A stretch of DNA of 64,000 bases from Streptomyces diacarni (GTDB lineage Bacteria > Actinomycetota > Actinomycetes > Streptomycetales > Streptomycetaceae). A program made the position numbers and the translations under genes. How positions within the stretch are numbered: the stretch's first letter is position 1; the number at the start of each line of letters is the position of its first letter. Positions 7,786 through 16,781 of this stretch are shown in pieces. The stretch lies in assembly GCF_003323715.1 (NCBI RefSeq), contig NZ_QOIN01000048.1:62001-126000 (forward strand), read 5' to 3'. The notes below the pieces were generated by a model that worked only from the letters and a program-made list of their open reading frames with translations, did no database searches and was not told the origin of the DNA.

Positions 7786-10311
7786 TTGAGTCGTGAAACT
7801 GACAGTTCGTCCTCCGGGCCCAAGCGGCGCGGCGGTTCGTCGTACCCCTCGGGGACGGAGCCGTACGGCACCTCGGGCTCCGGCGCGGACCAGGAGGGCC
7901 GGGGAACCGATCCGGCAGCCGGGTCGAAGCCGGACGAGCCGAAGACCGAGACGACGCTCACCACTCGTATCCGCATCAACATCCCCGGGTCGCGGCCCAT
8001 CCCACCCGTGGTGATGCGCACCCCGGTCGGCGACGAGAACGAGGGCGGCAAGCCCGGCGGCGCCGACAAGGGCAGCACCAAGGGCGGCGCGTCAGCGCCC
8101 GACCTGGGCGCGGGCAAGCGCGCGACGGGCGGCGGACCGCCCCCTCCCGGGCCGGCGGGACCGCCACCGTCCGGGCCCGCCGCGCCGGGTGGCGCGGCCG
8201 CCGCCTCGGGCGGGCCGGGTGCGTCCGGCCCGGAGAGAGGAGCCGCGGGCGCCGAGGGCCGTCCCCCGACTGGTGCGAACCCCGGTTCCCCGCAGGGCGG
8301 CGGGCCCGCCGAGCCCGAGGGGAGCTTCACCCAGCAGACCAGCGACTGGTTCTCCCCGCGCAAGTCCCCGCGCAGCGCGTCGTCCGCGCCGCCCGCCTCG
8401 CCCGGGCCCGCCTCCGGCGGTCCCGCGCCCGAGACGACCGGCACGCACCGGCTGCCCGGCCCGGCGGACACGCCCCCCGAGGGGGTGCCGCAGGTGGGCT
8501 CCGGCGCACCCGCTGGGCCGACGACCGGCCCGGTCACCGGCGACATGACAGGCCCCGGTCCTTCCGGCACGGGCGCGGGACCGCTCGCCGCGCCGGACAC
8601 GGACCCCGGCCTGGGAACCGGCCCGGCATACGGAGCGGGCCAGACCCCAGGGCCCGGCCAGACCCCAGGGCCCAGCCAGACGCCAGGGCCCGGCCAGGAC
8701 TTCGGCGCGGACGGGTTCTTCGGCGCCGGCAGCGGACCCGCGGCCGGGCGCCCCCCGGGTGCGAACGGGCCCTTCGGGCCCGGCCAGGGCGGCGCCCCGG
8801 AGCGCGGCGCCTCCGGGCTGGACGCCTACGGTCAGGGGGCGCAGCCGGACGGCGCCTCGAAGCCGGACCCGTTCGGTGAGCGGGGCCCGGGTACGACCGC
8901 GGGGCACGGGCACGGGCACGAGGACACCGGCACCCACCGCGCCCCCTCCGGGCCGGGCGCCGACTCCGGTCCGGGAGCCCCCGGTTCCGGCCCCTCGGGC
9001 ACACCACCGTCCGGTATCCCGGCCGTTCCCGGCGCCGGCGCGCCCCCGACCCCCGGCGGTCCGGGCAGCCCCGGCGCTCCCGCCGGCGAGTCGCCGGTCA
9101 GTTCGACGCTCGGTCTGGGCACGGGCCCGGGCACGTTCGCCCCGGGTGGCGCGGACGAGATTGCCCCCGGCGCCGCGGCAGGTCCCGACGGTGAGCGGCG
9201 TTCGAGCGACACCATGGTCAGCGGCGTCCCGCAGGCCGGACCCGACGGCGGCCCGGCGGCCCCGGGCCAGGGGGCGCCGTCCCCGTCGCCCGCGCCCACC
9301 GGTGGCGCGGCGGCCCCGCAGGCGAACAAGGCCGCGAAACCGGCGCGCAAGGGCGGCCGTTCGAAGCTGGTCCTCGCGGGGGTCGCGGTCGTCGGCGTGC
9401 TCGGCGTCGCCTACGGCACGGGGCTGCTGCTGGACCACGCGGACGTGCCCAAGGGCACGACGGTCCTCGGGGTGGAGATCGGCGGCCTGAGCAAGCACGA
9501 GGCCGTCAACAAGCTGGACTCCGCGCTCGGTGAGCGGACGAGGAAACCGTTCACGATCAAGACGAGCGGCGGCAGCCAGAAGCTCAAGCCGAGCGTGGCG
9601 GGCGTGACGCTGGACAACGAGGCGACCGTGCGCGCCGCCGCGGGCCGCGACTACAACCCGGTCTCCGTCATCGGCTCCCTGTTCGGCCAGTCCCGCGAGG
9701 CGGAGCCGGCCGTGAAGGTGGACGACGCGAAGGTGCGGTCGGCGCTGGGGCCCCTCGTGAAGAAGGCCGAGGCGGCGTCGCCCTCCGAGGGAATGGTCAA
9801 GTTCACCGGCGGCAAGGCCGTCGAGGTCAAGGGCTCCGCGCACAAGGTCGTCGACATCGCCAAGGCGCCCGACGCGCTTGAGCAGGCGTTCGAGGAGCGG
9901 GCCGTGTCCGGCAAGAACGAGCCGGTGGAGCTGCCGGGTTCCGTGCACAAGCCCAAGGTGACCCAGGCCGACCTGGACAAGGCGGTCAAGGGGTTCGGGC
10001 GGACCGCGATGTCCGGCTGGGTCTGGCTGGAGGCGGGCGATGTGAAGGTGCCCTTCAGCCAGGAGACGCTCGGTACCTTCCTGACGATGCGCCCCGGTGG
10101 CAGCGGAACGCTCCAGCCGGTCATCGACACCGACAAGCTGGCGGCGACCTACGGGTCGGCCTTCGACAACGTGGTGATAAAGGCAGGCGCCGGCACGGTC
10201 AAGATGACGCCGAAGCACGCGGCCGCCGCCATGGTGAAGGCCCTGAGCGAGAAGGCGCCGCCCGAGCCCGGGCAGCGGGTGGCCAAGGTGCCGGGCTCCG
10301 TCTCCCAGTGA
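7786..10311 (+). CDS. Large Pro/Gly-rich membrane-anchored protein with PG_binding_4 (VanW-N-like) domain
   Basis: Residues 1-525 are a low-complexity Pro/Gly/Ala/Ser tract predicted to be cytoplasmic, followed by one membrane helix (about 527-549) and an extracytoplasmic region (550-841). The latter resembles the PG_binding_4 repeat seen before VanW domains: it opens GTTVLGVEIGGLSKHEA and contains two similar halves. No VanW domain or Cys catalytic residue follows. The start taken is TTG with a GGGAG ribosome site; the frame is open upstream but runs back through the DUF6113 gene. The tract includes three tandem 18-bp repeats at 8641-8694. A role in cell-wall binding is inference. Confidence 0.85.
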   Translation: MSRETDSSSSGPKRRGGSSYPSGTEPYGTSGSGADQEGRGTDPAAGSKPDEPKTETTLTTRIRINIPGSRPIPPVVMRTPVGDENEGGKPGGADKGSTKGGASAPDLGAGKRATGGGPPPPGPAGPPPSGPAAPGGAAAASGGPGASGPERGAAGAEGRPPTGANPGSPQGGGPAEPEGSFTQQTSDWFSPRKSPRSASSAPPASPGPASGGPAPETTGTHRLPGPADTPPEGVPQVGSGAPAGPTTGPVTGDMTGPGPSGTGAGPLAAPDTDPGLGTGPAYGAGQTPGPGQTPGPSQTPGPGQDFGADGFFGAGSGPAAGRPPGANGPFGPGQGGAPERGASGLDAYGQGAQPDGASKPDPFGERGPGTTAGHGHGHEDTGTHRAPSGPGADSGPGAPGSGPSGTPPSGIPAVPGAGAPPTPGGPGSPGAPAGESPVSSTLGLGTGPGTFAPGGADEIAPGAAAGPDGERRSSDTMVSGVPQAGPDGGPAAPGQGAPSPSPAPTGGAAAPQANKAAKPARKGGRSKLVLAGVAVVGVLGVAYGTGLLLDHADVPKGTTVLGVEIGGLSKHEAVNKLDSALGERTRKPFTIKTSGGSQKLKPSVAGVTLDNEATVRAAAGRDYNPVSVIGSLFGQSREAEPAVKVDDAKVRSALGPLVKKAEAASPSEGMVKFTGGKAVEVKGSAHKVVDIAKAPDALEQAFEERAVSGKNEPVELPGSVHKPKVTQADLDKAVKGFGRTAMSGWVWLEAGDVKVPFSQETLGTFLTMRPGGSGTLQPVIDTDKLAATYGSAFDNVVIKAGAGTVKMTPKHAAAAMVKALSEKAPPEPGQRVAKVPGSVSQ
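8641..8694 (+). repeat. Three 18-bp tandem repeats
   Basis: Three almost identical 18-bp units encode a Gln-Thr-Pro-Gly-Pro-Gly/Ser hexapeptide three times within the cytoplasmic low-complexity tail of the PG_binding_4 protein. Such in-frame units vary by slippage. Confidence 0.85.
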
Positions 10312-10350
10312 GGCCGTGGCCCCAGGCCGCGCCGCCCTTGAGGCGGCGAG

Positions 10351-10393
10351 CATGCCAAGGCGCCCCGCCGTGCCGGCGGGGCGCCTTGGCGTG
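10351..10393 (+). terminator. Rho-independent-type terminator
   Basis: A perfect 16-bp stem (10354-10369 with 10375-10390), extended by three more pairs including one G-T, closes a 5-nt loop. It lies 40 nt after the stop of the PG_binding_4 gene and upstream of the ABC exporter operon. Confidence 0.85.
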
Positions 10394-10494
10394 TGCCGGG
10401 GCCCCGTGTCACCCCGCCGGGTGTGACATCTGTCAGCCGAAGGACGCGACCGTCGGCACTGCCGCCCGCCCCTGACGGCCGCGAGGCTGGGAAC

Positions 10495-11493
10495 ATGACA
10501 TCGACGCAGGCCACCACACCCGCCGTGGAGTTCTCCGCAGCCGGCAAGACCTACGGGAGCGTCCGCGCCCTCGACGGGCTGACCGTCAGCCTCCAGGCCG
10601 GGCAGACCGTCGCTCTCCTCGGCCCGAACGGGGCGGGCAAGTCCACCACCCTCGACCTGCTCCTCGGACTGCGCAACCCCGACCAGGGCGGCCGGGTACG
10701 GCTGTTCGGCACCACGCCGCGGCAGGCGGTCACCGACGGACGGGTGGGCGCGATGCTCCAGTCCGGCGGGCTGATGGACGGCGTACGCGTACGCGAACTC
10801 GTCGCGCTCGCCTGCGGCCTGCACCCGCGCGGCCACCCCACCGAACAGGTGCTCGCCGACGCCGGACTGACCGGCATCGCCGAGCGGATGGTCGGCAAGC
10901 TGTCCGGCGGCCAGGAGCAGCGGGTGCGGTTCGCGCTCGCGACCGCGGGGGACAGCGACCTCCTCGTCCTCGACGAGCCCACCACCGGCATGGACGTCAC
11001 GGCACGGCGCTCCTTCTGGTCCGCGATGCGCGCCCAGGCGGCGCAGGGCCGCACCGTGCTGTTCGCCACCCACTACCTCGAGGAGGCCGACGAGGTCGCC
11101 GACCGGGTGCTGGTGCTGCACCGGGGGCGGCTGCTCGCCGACGGCAGCGCTGCCGAGATCAAGGCCATGGCGGGCGTGCGCAGGGTCGGCTTCACCCTGG
11201 ACGCGGTGCCCGACGGCGTCCTGGAGGCGCAGCTGCGAGCCCTGCCGGGGGTCACCGAACTGGAGCTGTCCGGTGCCGTGGTGAGGCTGCGTTCGGCCGA
11301 CGCGGACGCCACCGTGCACGCCGTCTACGCGCTCGGTCTCTACCCCCGCGACCTGGAGGTCACCGCCCTCGGCCTCGAGCAGGCGTTCGTGGCCCTCACC
11401 GCCCGCGCCGACGCGCCCCACCCCCCGGGGGCGGAGCCCGCACCCGCGACCACCACCCCCTCCTCCCCGCACCGGAAGGCGGCCGCCAAGTGA
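10495..11493 (+). CDS. ABC exporter ATP-binding protein (drug/lantibiotic type)
   Basis: A 332-aa ATPase of the DrrA/CcmA-like exporter class. It has Walker A GPNGAGKST, signature LSGGQEQRV, Walker B LLVLDEPTTGMD and H-loop ATHYLEEAD. The C-terminal extension after residue 220 is typical of DrrA-like proteins. It forms an operon with the permease (GTGA overlap) and the two-component genes that follow, the arrangement of B. subtilis LnrJK-LMN-like detoxification modules. The start ATG follows the weak site GAGGCTGG. The substrate is unknown. Confidence 0.92.
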   Translation: MTSTQATTPAVEFSAAGKTYGSVRALDGLTVSLQAGQTVALLGPNGAGKSTTLDLLLGLRNPDQGGRVRLFGTTPRQAVTDGRVGAMLQSGGLMDGVRVRELVALACGLHPRGHPTEQVLADAGLTGIAERMVGKLSGGQEQRVRFALATAGDSDLLVLDEPTTGMDVTARRSFWSAMRAQAAQGRTVLFATHYLEEADEVADRVLVLHRGRLLADGSAAEIKAMAGVRRVGFTLDAVPDGVLEAQLRALPGVTELELSGAVVRLRSADADATVHAVYALGLYPRDLEVTALGLEQAFVALTARADAPHPPGAEPAPATTTPSSPHRKAAAK

Positions 11494-12227
11494 AGACCCT
11501 CATCCGGATGGAGATCACGCGCGCGCTGCGCAACAAGAAGTTCATGTTCTTCTCGGTGATCTACCCGCCCGCCCTCTACGTGCTGATCGCCGGCAGCAAC
11601 TCGAACGCCAGGATGCCCGGACTCGACATCGACCTGAGCCTCTACTACATGGTCGCGATGGCCGCCTTCGGGGCGATGACCGCCGTCCTGATGGGCAACA
11701 GCGAACGCATCGCCAGGGAGAGGGAGGCCGGGTGGGTGCGGCAGTTGCGGCTGACGGCGCTGCCGGGCCGCGGCTACGTGGCGGCGAAGATCGCCTCGGC
11801 CGCCACGGTCAGTCTGCCGTCCATCCTCCTGGTCCTGCTCACCGGAGCCGCCGCGATGGGCGTACGGCTCGACGCCTGGCAGTGGGTGGCCGTCGGCCTG
11901 AGCTCCTGGGCGGGCAGCTTCGTCTTCGCCGCGCTGGGCGTGGCCATCGGCTACCTGGCGACGGGGGACGCCGTACGGCCGCTGACCATGCTCTTCTACT
12001 TCGGGCTCGCGTTCCTCGGCGGGCTGTGGCTGCCCAGCTCCAGCCTCCCCGGCTGGGTGCAGGACATCGGCGCGTGGGTGCCCACGCACGCCTACACGGC
12101 GCTCGGCCAGGCGGTCGAGGCGGGCCACGCACCCCACCTGGGGGACGTCGGGCTGCTGGCCGGCTATCTCGTACTCTTCGCCTCAGCGGCGGCCTGGCTC
12201 TACCGCAGGGACACCCGCAAGGCGTGA
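11490..12227 (+). CDS. ABC-2 type exporter permease
   Basis: A 245-aa membrane subunit for the preceding ATPase, starting at a GTG that overlaps its stop. Six hydrophobic segments are visible, with the ABC2_membrane pattern (cytoplasmic RALRNKKF start, first helix FFSVIYPPALYVLIAG, later LFYFGLAFLGGLWLP and a last helix before the basic tail). It presumably exports an antibiotic or lipid-like compound sensed by the adjacent kinase. Confidence 0.92.
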   Translation: MKTLIRMEITRALRNKKFMFFSVIYPPALYVLIAGSNSNARMPGLDIDLSLYYMVAMAAFGAMTAVLMGNSERIAREREAGWVRQLRLTALPGRGYVAAKIASAATVSLPSILLVLLTGAAAMGVRLDAWQWVAVGLSSWAGSFVFAALGVAIGYLATGDAVRPLTMLFYFGLAFLGGLWLPSSSLPGWVQDIGAWVPTHAYTALGQAVEAGHAPHLGDVGLLAGYLVLFASAAAWLYRRDTRKA

Positions 12228-12301
12228 GCCGCACCCGCACGCGACCGGCCGGCCGCGCGTGCGCCGCCCGTAGCCCCCGCTCTCGAAGGAGGAACCGCGT
12301 C

Positions 12302-13525
12302 ATGGCCCGGAGAGCCGAAGGGGCCCACGCCGTGAGCGGCGCCGCCGCGGGGGAGGAGGGCGGCGCGGCGCCCGAGGAGGGCGGGCGCCGGTTCGCGGCC
12401 GTCGCTGAGCCGCCGGCCACCAGGCGCCAGCAGCTCCGCAAGGCCCTCATGATCCTGGTGTGGATGGTCTTCCTCAGCGGGCCGCTGACGGACCTGTGCT
12501 CGGGCCGGCTCGGGACGGCCGCCACCGTGTGGGGGAGCGCGGCGCTCGCCGTGTTCGTCGCCGCCTACGCGGGCCTCGTCTTCCGCCACACCAGCTCCCC
12601 GCTGCCCAGCCGGACCGTGCACGCCCTCGTGGCGCTCCTGTTCGCGCTCGCCTGCGCGCTGTCCCTGACCGTCGGCCAGGGCTGGCTGGTCCTCTTCGTC
12701 TACGTCGCGGTCGCCTCCGGCGCGGCGCTGCCGGTCGCGCGGGCCGCCGGGAGTGTGGGCGCGTGCGTGCTGGCGATGGCGGTGATCGGCACCGACTTCG
12801 GGGCGCGGCCGTGGTGGGGGCCGTGGACCTCGTTCGTGCTCCCCGCCGTACTGGGCGGCATCGCTCTGATGTCCGCGCGCAAGACGGTGCGCACGATGCG
12901 CGAGCTGCGCCGGGCCCGGGCCGCCGTCGCGGAACTGGCGGCCAGCGAGGAGCGGCTGCGGCTCGCCCGTGACCTGCACGACCTGCTGGGGCACTCGCTG
13001 TCCCTCGTCACCCTCAAGAGCGAGCTCGCGGGGCGGATGCTGCCCGCGCACCCCGAGCGCGCCGCCGAACAGGTCGCCGATATCGAACGGGTCAGCAGGC
13101 AGGCGCTCGTCGACGTACGCGAGGCGGTCAGCGGCTACCGGCGCCCCACCCTCGCCGTCGAACTCGCCGGCGCCCGCACCGCGCTCGAGACGGCGGGCAT
13201 CACCGCCGATCTGCCCCACGGCGCACCGTCCGTCCCGCTGGCCTCCGAGAGCGAGGGGGCGCTGGCGTGGATGCTGCGCGAGGCCGTCACCAACGTCGTA
13301 CGGCACAGCGGCGCCAGGCGCTGCACGGTCGCGTTCGGCACCGCCGAGGCGGCCACGCTGCACCTCACCGTCAGCGACGACGGCAAGGGGCCCTCCGGCG
13401 CCGGGGCGGGCAACGGGCTGAACGGACTGCGTGAGCGGCTGGCACTCGTCGACGGGTCCCTGACGACCTCGGCGGGGCCCGGCGGGGGCTTCACGCTGCG
13501 GGCCACGGTGCCCTCGCTACCCTGA
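12302..13525 (+). CDS. Two-component sensor histidine kinase, NarL/DesK type (HisKA_3)
   Basis: Membrane sensor controlling the adjacent response regulator. The 407-aa protein has an acidic N-terminal tail, five or six helices (about 45-190), a coiled-coil linker, the HisKA_3 phospho-acceptor His226 in RDLHDLLGHS, and an ATPase domain with N box EAVTNVVRHSGA and G box DDGKG ... GNGLNGLRERL. The ATG follows an optimal GAAGGAGG ribosome site, which decides the start. The short extracellular loops suggest an intramembrane-sensing kinase, consistent with its ABC exporter neighbours. Confidence 0.93.
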   Translation: MARRAEGAHAVSGAAAGEEGGAAPEEGGRRFAAVAEPPATRRQQLRKALMILVWMVFLSGPLTDLCSGRLGTAATVWGSAALAVFVAAYAGLVFRHTSSPLPSRTVHALVALLFALACALSLTVGQGWLVLFVYVAVASGAALPVARAAGSVGACVLAMAVIGTDFGARPWWGPWTSFVLPAVLGGIALMSARKTVRTMRELRRARAAVAELAASEERLRLARDLHDLLGHSLSLVTLKSELAGRMLPAHPERAAEQVADIERVSRQALVDVREAVSGYRRPTLAVELAGARTALETAGITADLPHGAPSVPLASESEGALAWMLREAVTNVVRHSGARRCTVAFGTAEAATLHLTVSDDGKGPSGAGAGNGLNGLRERLALVDGSLTTSAGPGGGFTLRATVPSLP

Positions 13526-14136
13526 TGCGCGTGATCAGACTGCTGCTCGCCGAGGACCAGGTCATGGTCCGCGAGGCACTCGCGGCGCTGCTCGGCCTGG
13601 AGCCGGACATCGAGATCGCCGCCCAGGTCGGGCGCGGCGACGAGGTGCCGGACGCGGTCGCCGAGCACCGCCCCGATGTCGCCCTCCTCGACATCGAGAT
13701 GCCCGGCCTCAGCGGCCTGGACGCGCTGGAGGGGCTGCGCTTCGACCACCCTGACCTGAAGGTCGTCATCCTCACCACGTTCGGCAGGCCGGGATACCTG
13801 CGCAGGGCCATGGAGGCGGGCGCTGACGCCTTCCTGGTCAAGGACGCCCCCGCCGCCCAACTCGCCGACGCGGTACGGCGGGTGCTGGCGGGGGAGCGCG
13901 TCATCGACCCCGGGCTGGCCGCCGCGGCGCTCGCACAGGGCGCCAGCCCGTTGACCGAACGGGAGTGCGACGTACTCGGCGCGGCACGCGAGGGCGCGGG
14001 CAACGCCGAGATCGCGGCCGCGCTGCACCTCTCGCACGGCACCGTCCGCAACTACCTGTCCACGGCCATCCACAAGACCGGCGCGCGCAACCGCACGGAG
14101 GCCGCCCGTATCGCCCGCGACCGGGGCTGGCTGTAG
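13525..14136 (+). CDS. NarL/LuxR-family response regulator
   Basis: A 203-aa regulator whose ATG overlaps the kinase stop (TGATG). The receiver domain has acidic pocket residues Glu10/Asp11, phospho-acceptor Asp56 (LLDIEMPG), a Thr (ILTT) and Lys (LVKD). The C-terminal LuxR helix-turn-helix reads LTERECDVLGAAREG ... GTVRNYLS. It very likely controls the upstream ABC exporter genes; no operator is obvious. Confidence 0.94.
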   Translation: MRVIRLLLAEDQVMVREALAALLGLEPDIEIAAQVGRGDEVPDAVAEHRPDVALLDIEMPGLSGLDALEGLRFDHPDLKVVILTTFGRPGYLRRAMEAGADAFLVKDAPAAQLADAVRRVLAGERVIDPGLAAAALAQGASPLTERECDVLGAAREGAGNAEIAAALHLSHGTVRNYLSTAIHKTGARNRTEAARIARDRGWL

Positions 14137-14137
14137 C

Positions 14138-14162
14138 GGCGCGCCGGGCAGGCCGGCGCGCC
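14138..14162. terminator. Hairpin between convergent genes
   Basis: A perfect 10-bp stem (14138-14147 with 14153-14162) and 5-nt loop start 2 nt after the response-regulator stop. The converging SirB1-like gene ends at 14210. Confidence 0.65.
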
Positions 14163-14209
14163 CGGCCGTGCGGGGACGTCGCCCGCCGGCGTACGCCCCC
14201 ATGGGCACG

Positions 14210-15112
14210 TCAGTTCAGCCGGGCCCGCGCGCCGCGGGCCGCGCGGCGGATGTTCTCCGCCGCGTTCGGCTCCATCGCCGCGATGACGTCGGCGTAACTC
14301 TCCATCTCCCGGGCACCCCGCGCGAACTCCCCCCGCTCCACCAGCAGCTGCGCCCGCTCGAAGCGGAGTCTGCCCGGATGGTGCGGCAGCAGCAGGGACA
14401 GCTCGACCGCCCACAGCCGCACCCCTGTCTGCTCGGGGCGGCGGGCGGCCCACGCACGGATGTTGTTCAAAACCCGCAGCACCGTCTCCAGCGCCCCCGC
14501 GGGCTGGAAGGAGGCGGCCGACAGCGGCGCCCCGCCCGTGGCCCCGGCGACCATCACGGACAGCTCCGATTCACCCAGCTGCGCCCCGCCCGCGAACGGG
14601 TCGGCCAGCACGTGGTGCCCGCGCGGGTCCCCGAACCCGACGACGAAGTGCCCCGGCAGCGCCACCCCGTACACCGGGGCACCCGCACGCCGCGCCACCT
14701 CCGTCCAGACCACCGACAGCAGGATCGGCAGCCCGCGCCGCCGCCGCAGCACCTCGGGCAGCAGCGAGGAGGCCAGCCGCTGGTAGTCGGGGGCGGCACC
14801 GCGGAACCCGAGCTCCTCGCCCAGCAGCCGGCGCAGGGCGCTCGCCCACGCCGCGGGGGTGCGGCCGCGCTCGTACGGCAGCAGCCCGGCCAGCCGGTCG
14901 AGCTCCGCCTGCCCCTGGTCCACGACCCGCTCGACGGCGGACGCGTCCTGCGCGGCACCCTTTCCGCGCAGCGCCGCCTCGGCACCGACCAGCAGGCACA
15001 GCGTCGCCAGGTCGGGCCCTTCCTCCCGCGCCGCCTCGGCGAACCGCTGCCTGACCACGTCGGGCACGCCCTCACCCGCGCCCGAACCCCGGGCTCCGTC
15101 TCCGGCCGCCAT
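14210..15112 (-). CDS. SirB1 family protein (transglutaminase-like fold)
   Basis: A 300-aa protein with a SirB1_N transglutaminase-like core (about 90-240): GLPILLSVVWTEVARRAGAP and LPGHFVVGFGDP are the characteristic segments. These proteins carry the fold but not the usual catalytic Cys, so enzymatic activity is doubtful. The C-terminal 60 residues look like a short helical TPR-type tail. It begins 1 nt after the stop of the GNAT gene upstream (TGACATG), so the two are coupled. Role unknown. Confidence 0.88.
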   Translation of the reverse strand: MAAGDGARGSGAGEGVPDVVRQRFAEAAREEGPDLATLCLLVGAEAALRGKGAAQDASAVERVVDQGQAELDRLAGLLPYERGRTPAAWASALRRLLGEELGFRGAAPDYQRLASSLLPEVLRRRRGLPILLSVVWTEVARRAGAPVYGVALPGHFVVGFGDPRGHHVLADPFAGGAQLGESELSVMVAGATGGAPLSAASFQPAGALETVLRVLNNIRAWAARRPEQTGVRLWAVELSLLLPHHPGRLRFERAQLLVERGEFARGAREMESYADVIAAMEPNAAENIRRAARGARARLN

Positions 15113-15113
15113 G

Positions 15114-16121
15114 TCAGTCCCGCGGGGCGCGCAGGTAGTGGTACGCGTGGTGGTCGGCGAAGCCCAGCGTGTCCCAGAGCGCGCGGGCGGGCGCGTTGTC
15201 CCGCTCCACCTGGAGGTAGGCGGCCGAGGCGCCCTCGGCCAGCGCGGCCCGCGCCAACTCGGCCATGACCGCCCGCGCCAGCCCCTGGCGGCGGTGCGCC
15301 GAGGCGACCTCGACGCCCGCGAACCCCGCCCAGCGGCCGTCCACCACGCACCGCCCGATCGCGGCCGGTGTGCCGCTCGGCTCCCGGTCGTCCGGCACCG
15401 TCGCGAACCACACGGACGGGCCGCCCTCCAGCACCTCGCGCGCCGCTCGCGTCAGCCCGCCGTCGTCCGCGCGGTGGTAGAGCGAGACCCACCGCTCGTC
15501 CGCTTCGCGATGCAGCAGCACCCGGGCGTCGGGCTCCCGGTCGGCGAGCGGCGCGAGCGCGCCCACCCGGACGAGCGCGTGCCGCTCGGCCGTCCAGCCG
15601 CGCTCGCGCAACTCCCGCTCCAGCAGCGCGTGCTCCTCGGCCGCCACCTGGATCCGGGCCGGCAGCCCCCGCTCGGCATACCAGGCGGCGACCTCGGCCA
15701 GCGCGTCGTCCAGCGGCAGCCCGGGATCGCCGGACGGCAGTACCGAGTTCGCCCGCGTGGTGAATCCGCCGGCGGCACGGAGCGTCCAGCCGCCGAGCCG
15801 CCGCGACTCGGCCGGTGGCCAGCCGCGGGCCGCCACGGCGACCACCTCCGCCACGTCGGCCGCGGGTATCCCCCGGCGGCGCGCGGGCGTGCGGGGTACC
15901 ACCTTTCCGGCGACCATGGACGCTTCCCGAATCTCCACGTTCTTACCATCGCGCCGCGTGATACCGAGCACGCCGCCCTTCCACGATGTGAGAATGCCGA
16001 GGGTGTCCGTGAACCGCCCGCGGCGCTCGCCGGCGCCCGTCAACGACCGCACCGACACACGTTCTCCCACGTCGGAAGGGGTGATGCGGACCTCCAAGCG
16101 TCCGCCAGTGGTGAATTCCAC
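15114..16121 (-). CDS. GNAT family N-acetyltransferase with N-terminal SH3-like domain
   Basis: A 335-aa protein. The first ~65 residues form a beta-rich domain seen in Streptomyces relatives (MEFTTGGRLEVRITPSDVG), and the C-terminal ~150 residues form a GNAT domain with the acetyl-CoA loop RRQGLAR and the segment LWDTLGFADHHAYHYL. The start is GTG at 16121 with an AGGAGGGG site about 12 nt upstream; the frame runs further upstream only across the divergent promoter region. It is divergent from the ferredoxin gene and coupled to the SirB1-like gene. Confidence 0.88.
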   Translation of the reverse strand: MEFTTGGRLEVRITPSDVGERVSVRSLTGAGERRGRFTDTLGILTSWKGGVLGITRRDGKNVEIREASMVAGKVVPRTPARRRGIPAADVAEVVAVAARGWPPAESRRLGGWTLRAAGGFTTRANSVLPSGDPGLPLDDALAEVAAWYAERGLPARIQVAAEEHALLERELRERGWTAERHALVRVGALAPLADREPDARVLLHREADERWVSLYHRADDGGLTRAAREVLEGGPSVWFATVPDDREPSGTPAAIGRCVVDGRWAGFAGVEVASAHRRQGLARAVMAELARAALAEGASAAYLQVERDNAPARALWDTLGFADHHAYHYLRAPRD

Positions 16122-16272
16122 AGCTCTATCCGCCCCTCCTGTTCGTCTTGTGTCCGGGAACGGAGATACTAGGTGTGGGCATCGCCGCCGTCCGAAGCGA
16201 AACAGCGCTCCCGCGCGCCCACGGCGGAGCCGGTGCACCGGCCCGCCAGCCCTAACGAGGAGGAACGACAGC

Positions 16273-16599
16273 GTGACGTACGTCATCGCGGAGCCTTGCG
16301 TCGACCTGAAGGACAAGGCCTGCATCGAGGAGTGCCCCGTCGACTGCATCTACGAGGGCCAGCGGTCCTTGTACATCCATCCGGACGAGTGCGTCGACTG
16401 CGGTGCCTGCGAGCCTGTCTGCCCGGTCGAGGCCATCTTCTACGAGGATGACACTCCCGAGGAGTGGAAGGACTACTACAAGGCGAACGTCGAGTTCTTC
16501 GACGACCTCGGCTCGCCCGGCGGCGCCAGCAAGCTCGGCCTGATCGAGAAGGACCACCCGCTCATCGCCGCGCTCCCGCCGCAGGAACACGACGAGTGA
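16273..16599 (+). CDS. fdxA: 7Fe ferredoxin ([3Fe-4S][4Fe-4S])
   Basis: A 108-aa cytoplasmic electron carrier of the FdxA type. Cys9, Cys17 and Cys50 suit the 3Fe-4S cluster, and Cys21, Cys40, Cys43 and Cys46 the 4Fe-4S cluster; an extra Cys25 is present as in other 7Fe ferredoxins. The long acidic tail after residue 60 is typical. The GTG start follows an AACGAGGAGGAAC ribosome site. The next gene, dapC, lies 180 bp downstream and is usually next to this ferredoxin in actinomycetes (from memory). Confidence 0.95.
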   Translation: MTYVIAEPCVDLKDKACIEECPVDCIYEGQRSLYIHPDECVDCGACEPVCPVEAIFYEDDTPEEWKDYYKANVEFFDDLGSPGGASKLGLIEKDHPLIAALPPQEHDE

Positions 16600-16781
16600 G
16601 CCACGTCGCCTGAACGACGAGCGAGCCGCTCCACGGCGGCTCCTCGACCCCCGGTCCCGTACGTCGGTCCCACGCGTCCGCTCGTACGGGACCGCGGCGT
16701 TGCTGCGGCTGTTGCCCCAGGCGGCTGCCCTCCCCTGGTGGCTGTCTCCCCAGGCGGCCGTCTCCCCAGAAAGTGAGCCCC

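Noticed and set aside
8092..11472. Very long minus-strand open frame (over 1100 codons) opposite the PG_binding_4 and ABC ATPase genes
   Set aside because: GC-rich shadow of the + strand genes: it crosses two real genes and a terminator, is Arg/Gly/Ala-rich and has no recognisable domain.
16141..16272. Promoter TTGTGT/GATACT between the GNAT and ferredoxin genes
   Set aside because: The spacing between the boxes is only about 11-13 nt, too short for a normal promoter; the true promoter was not identified.
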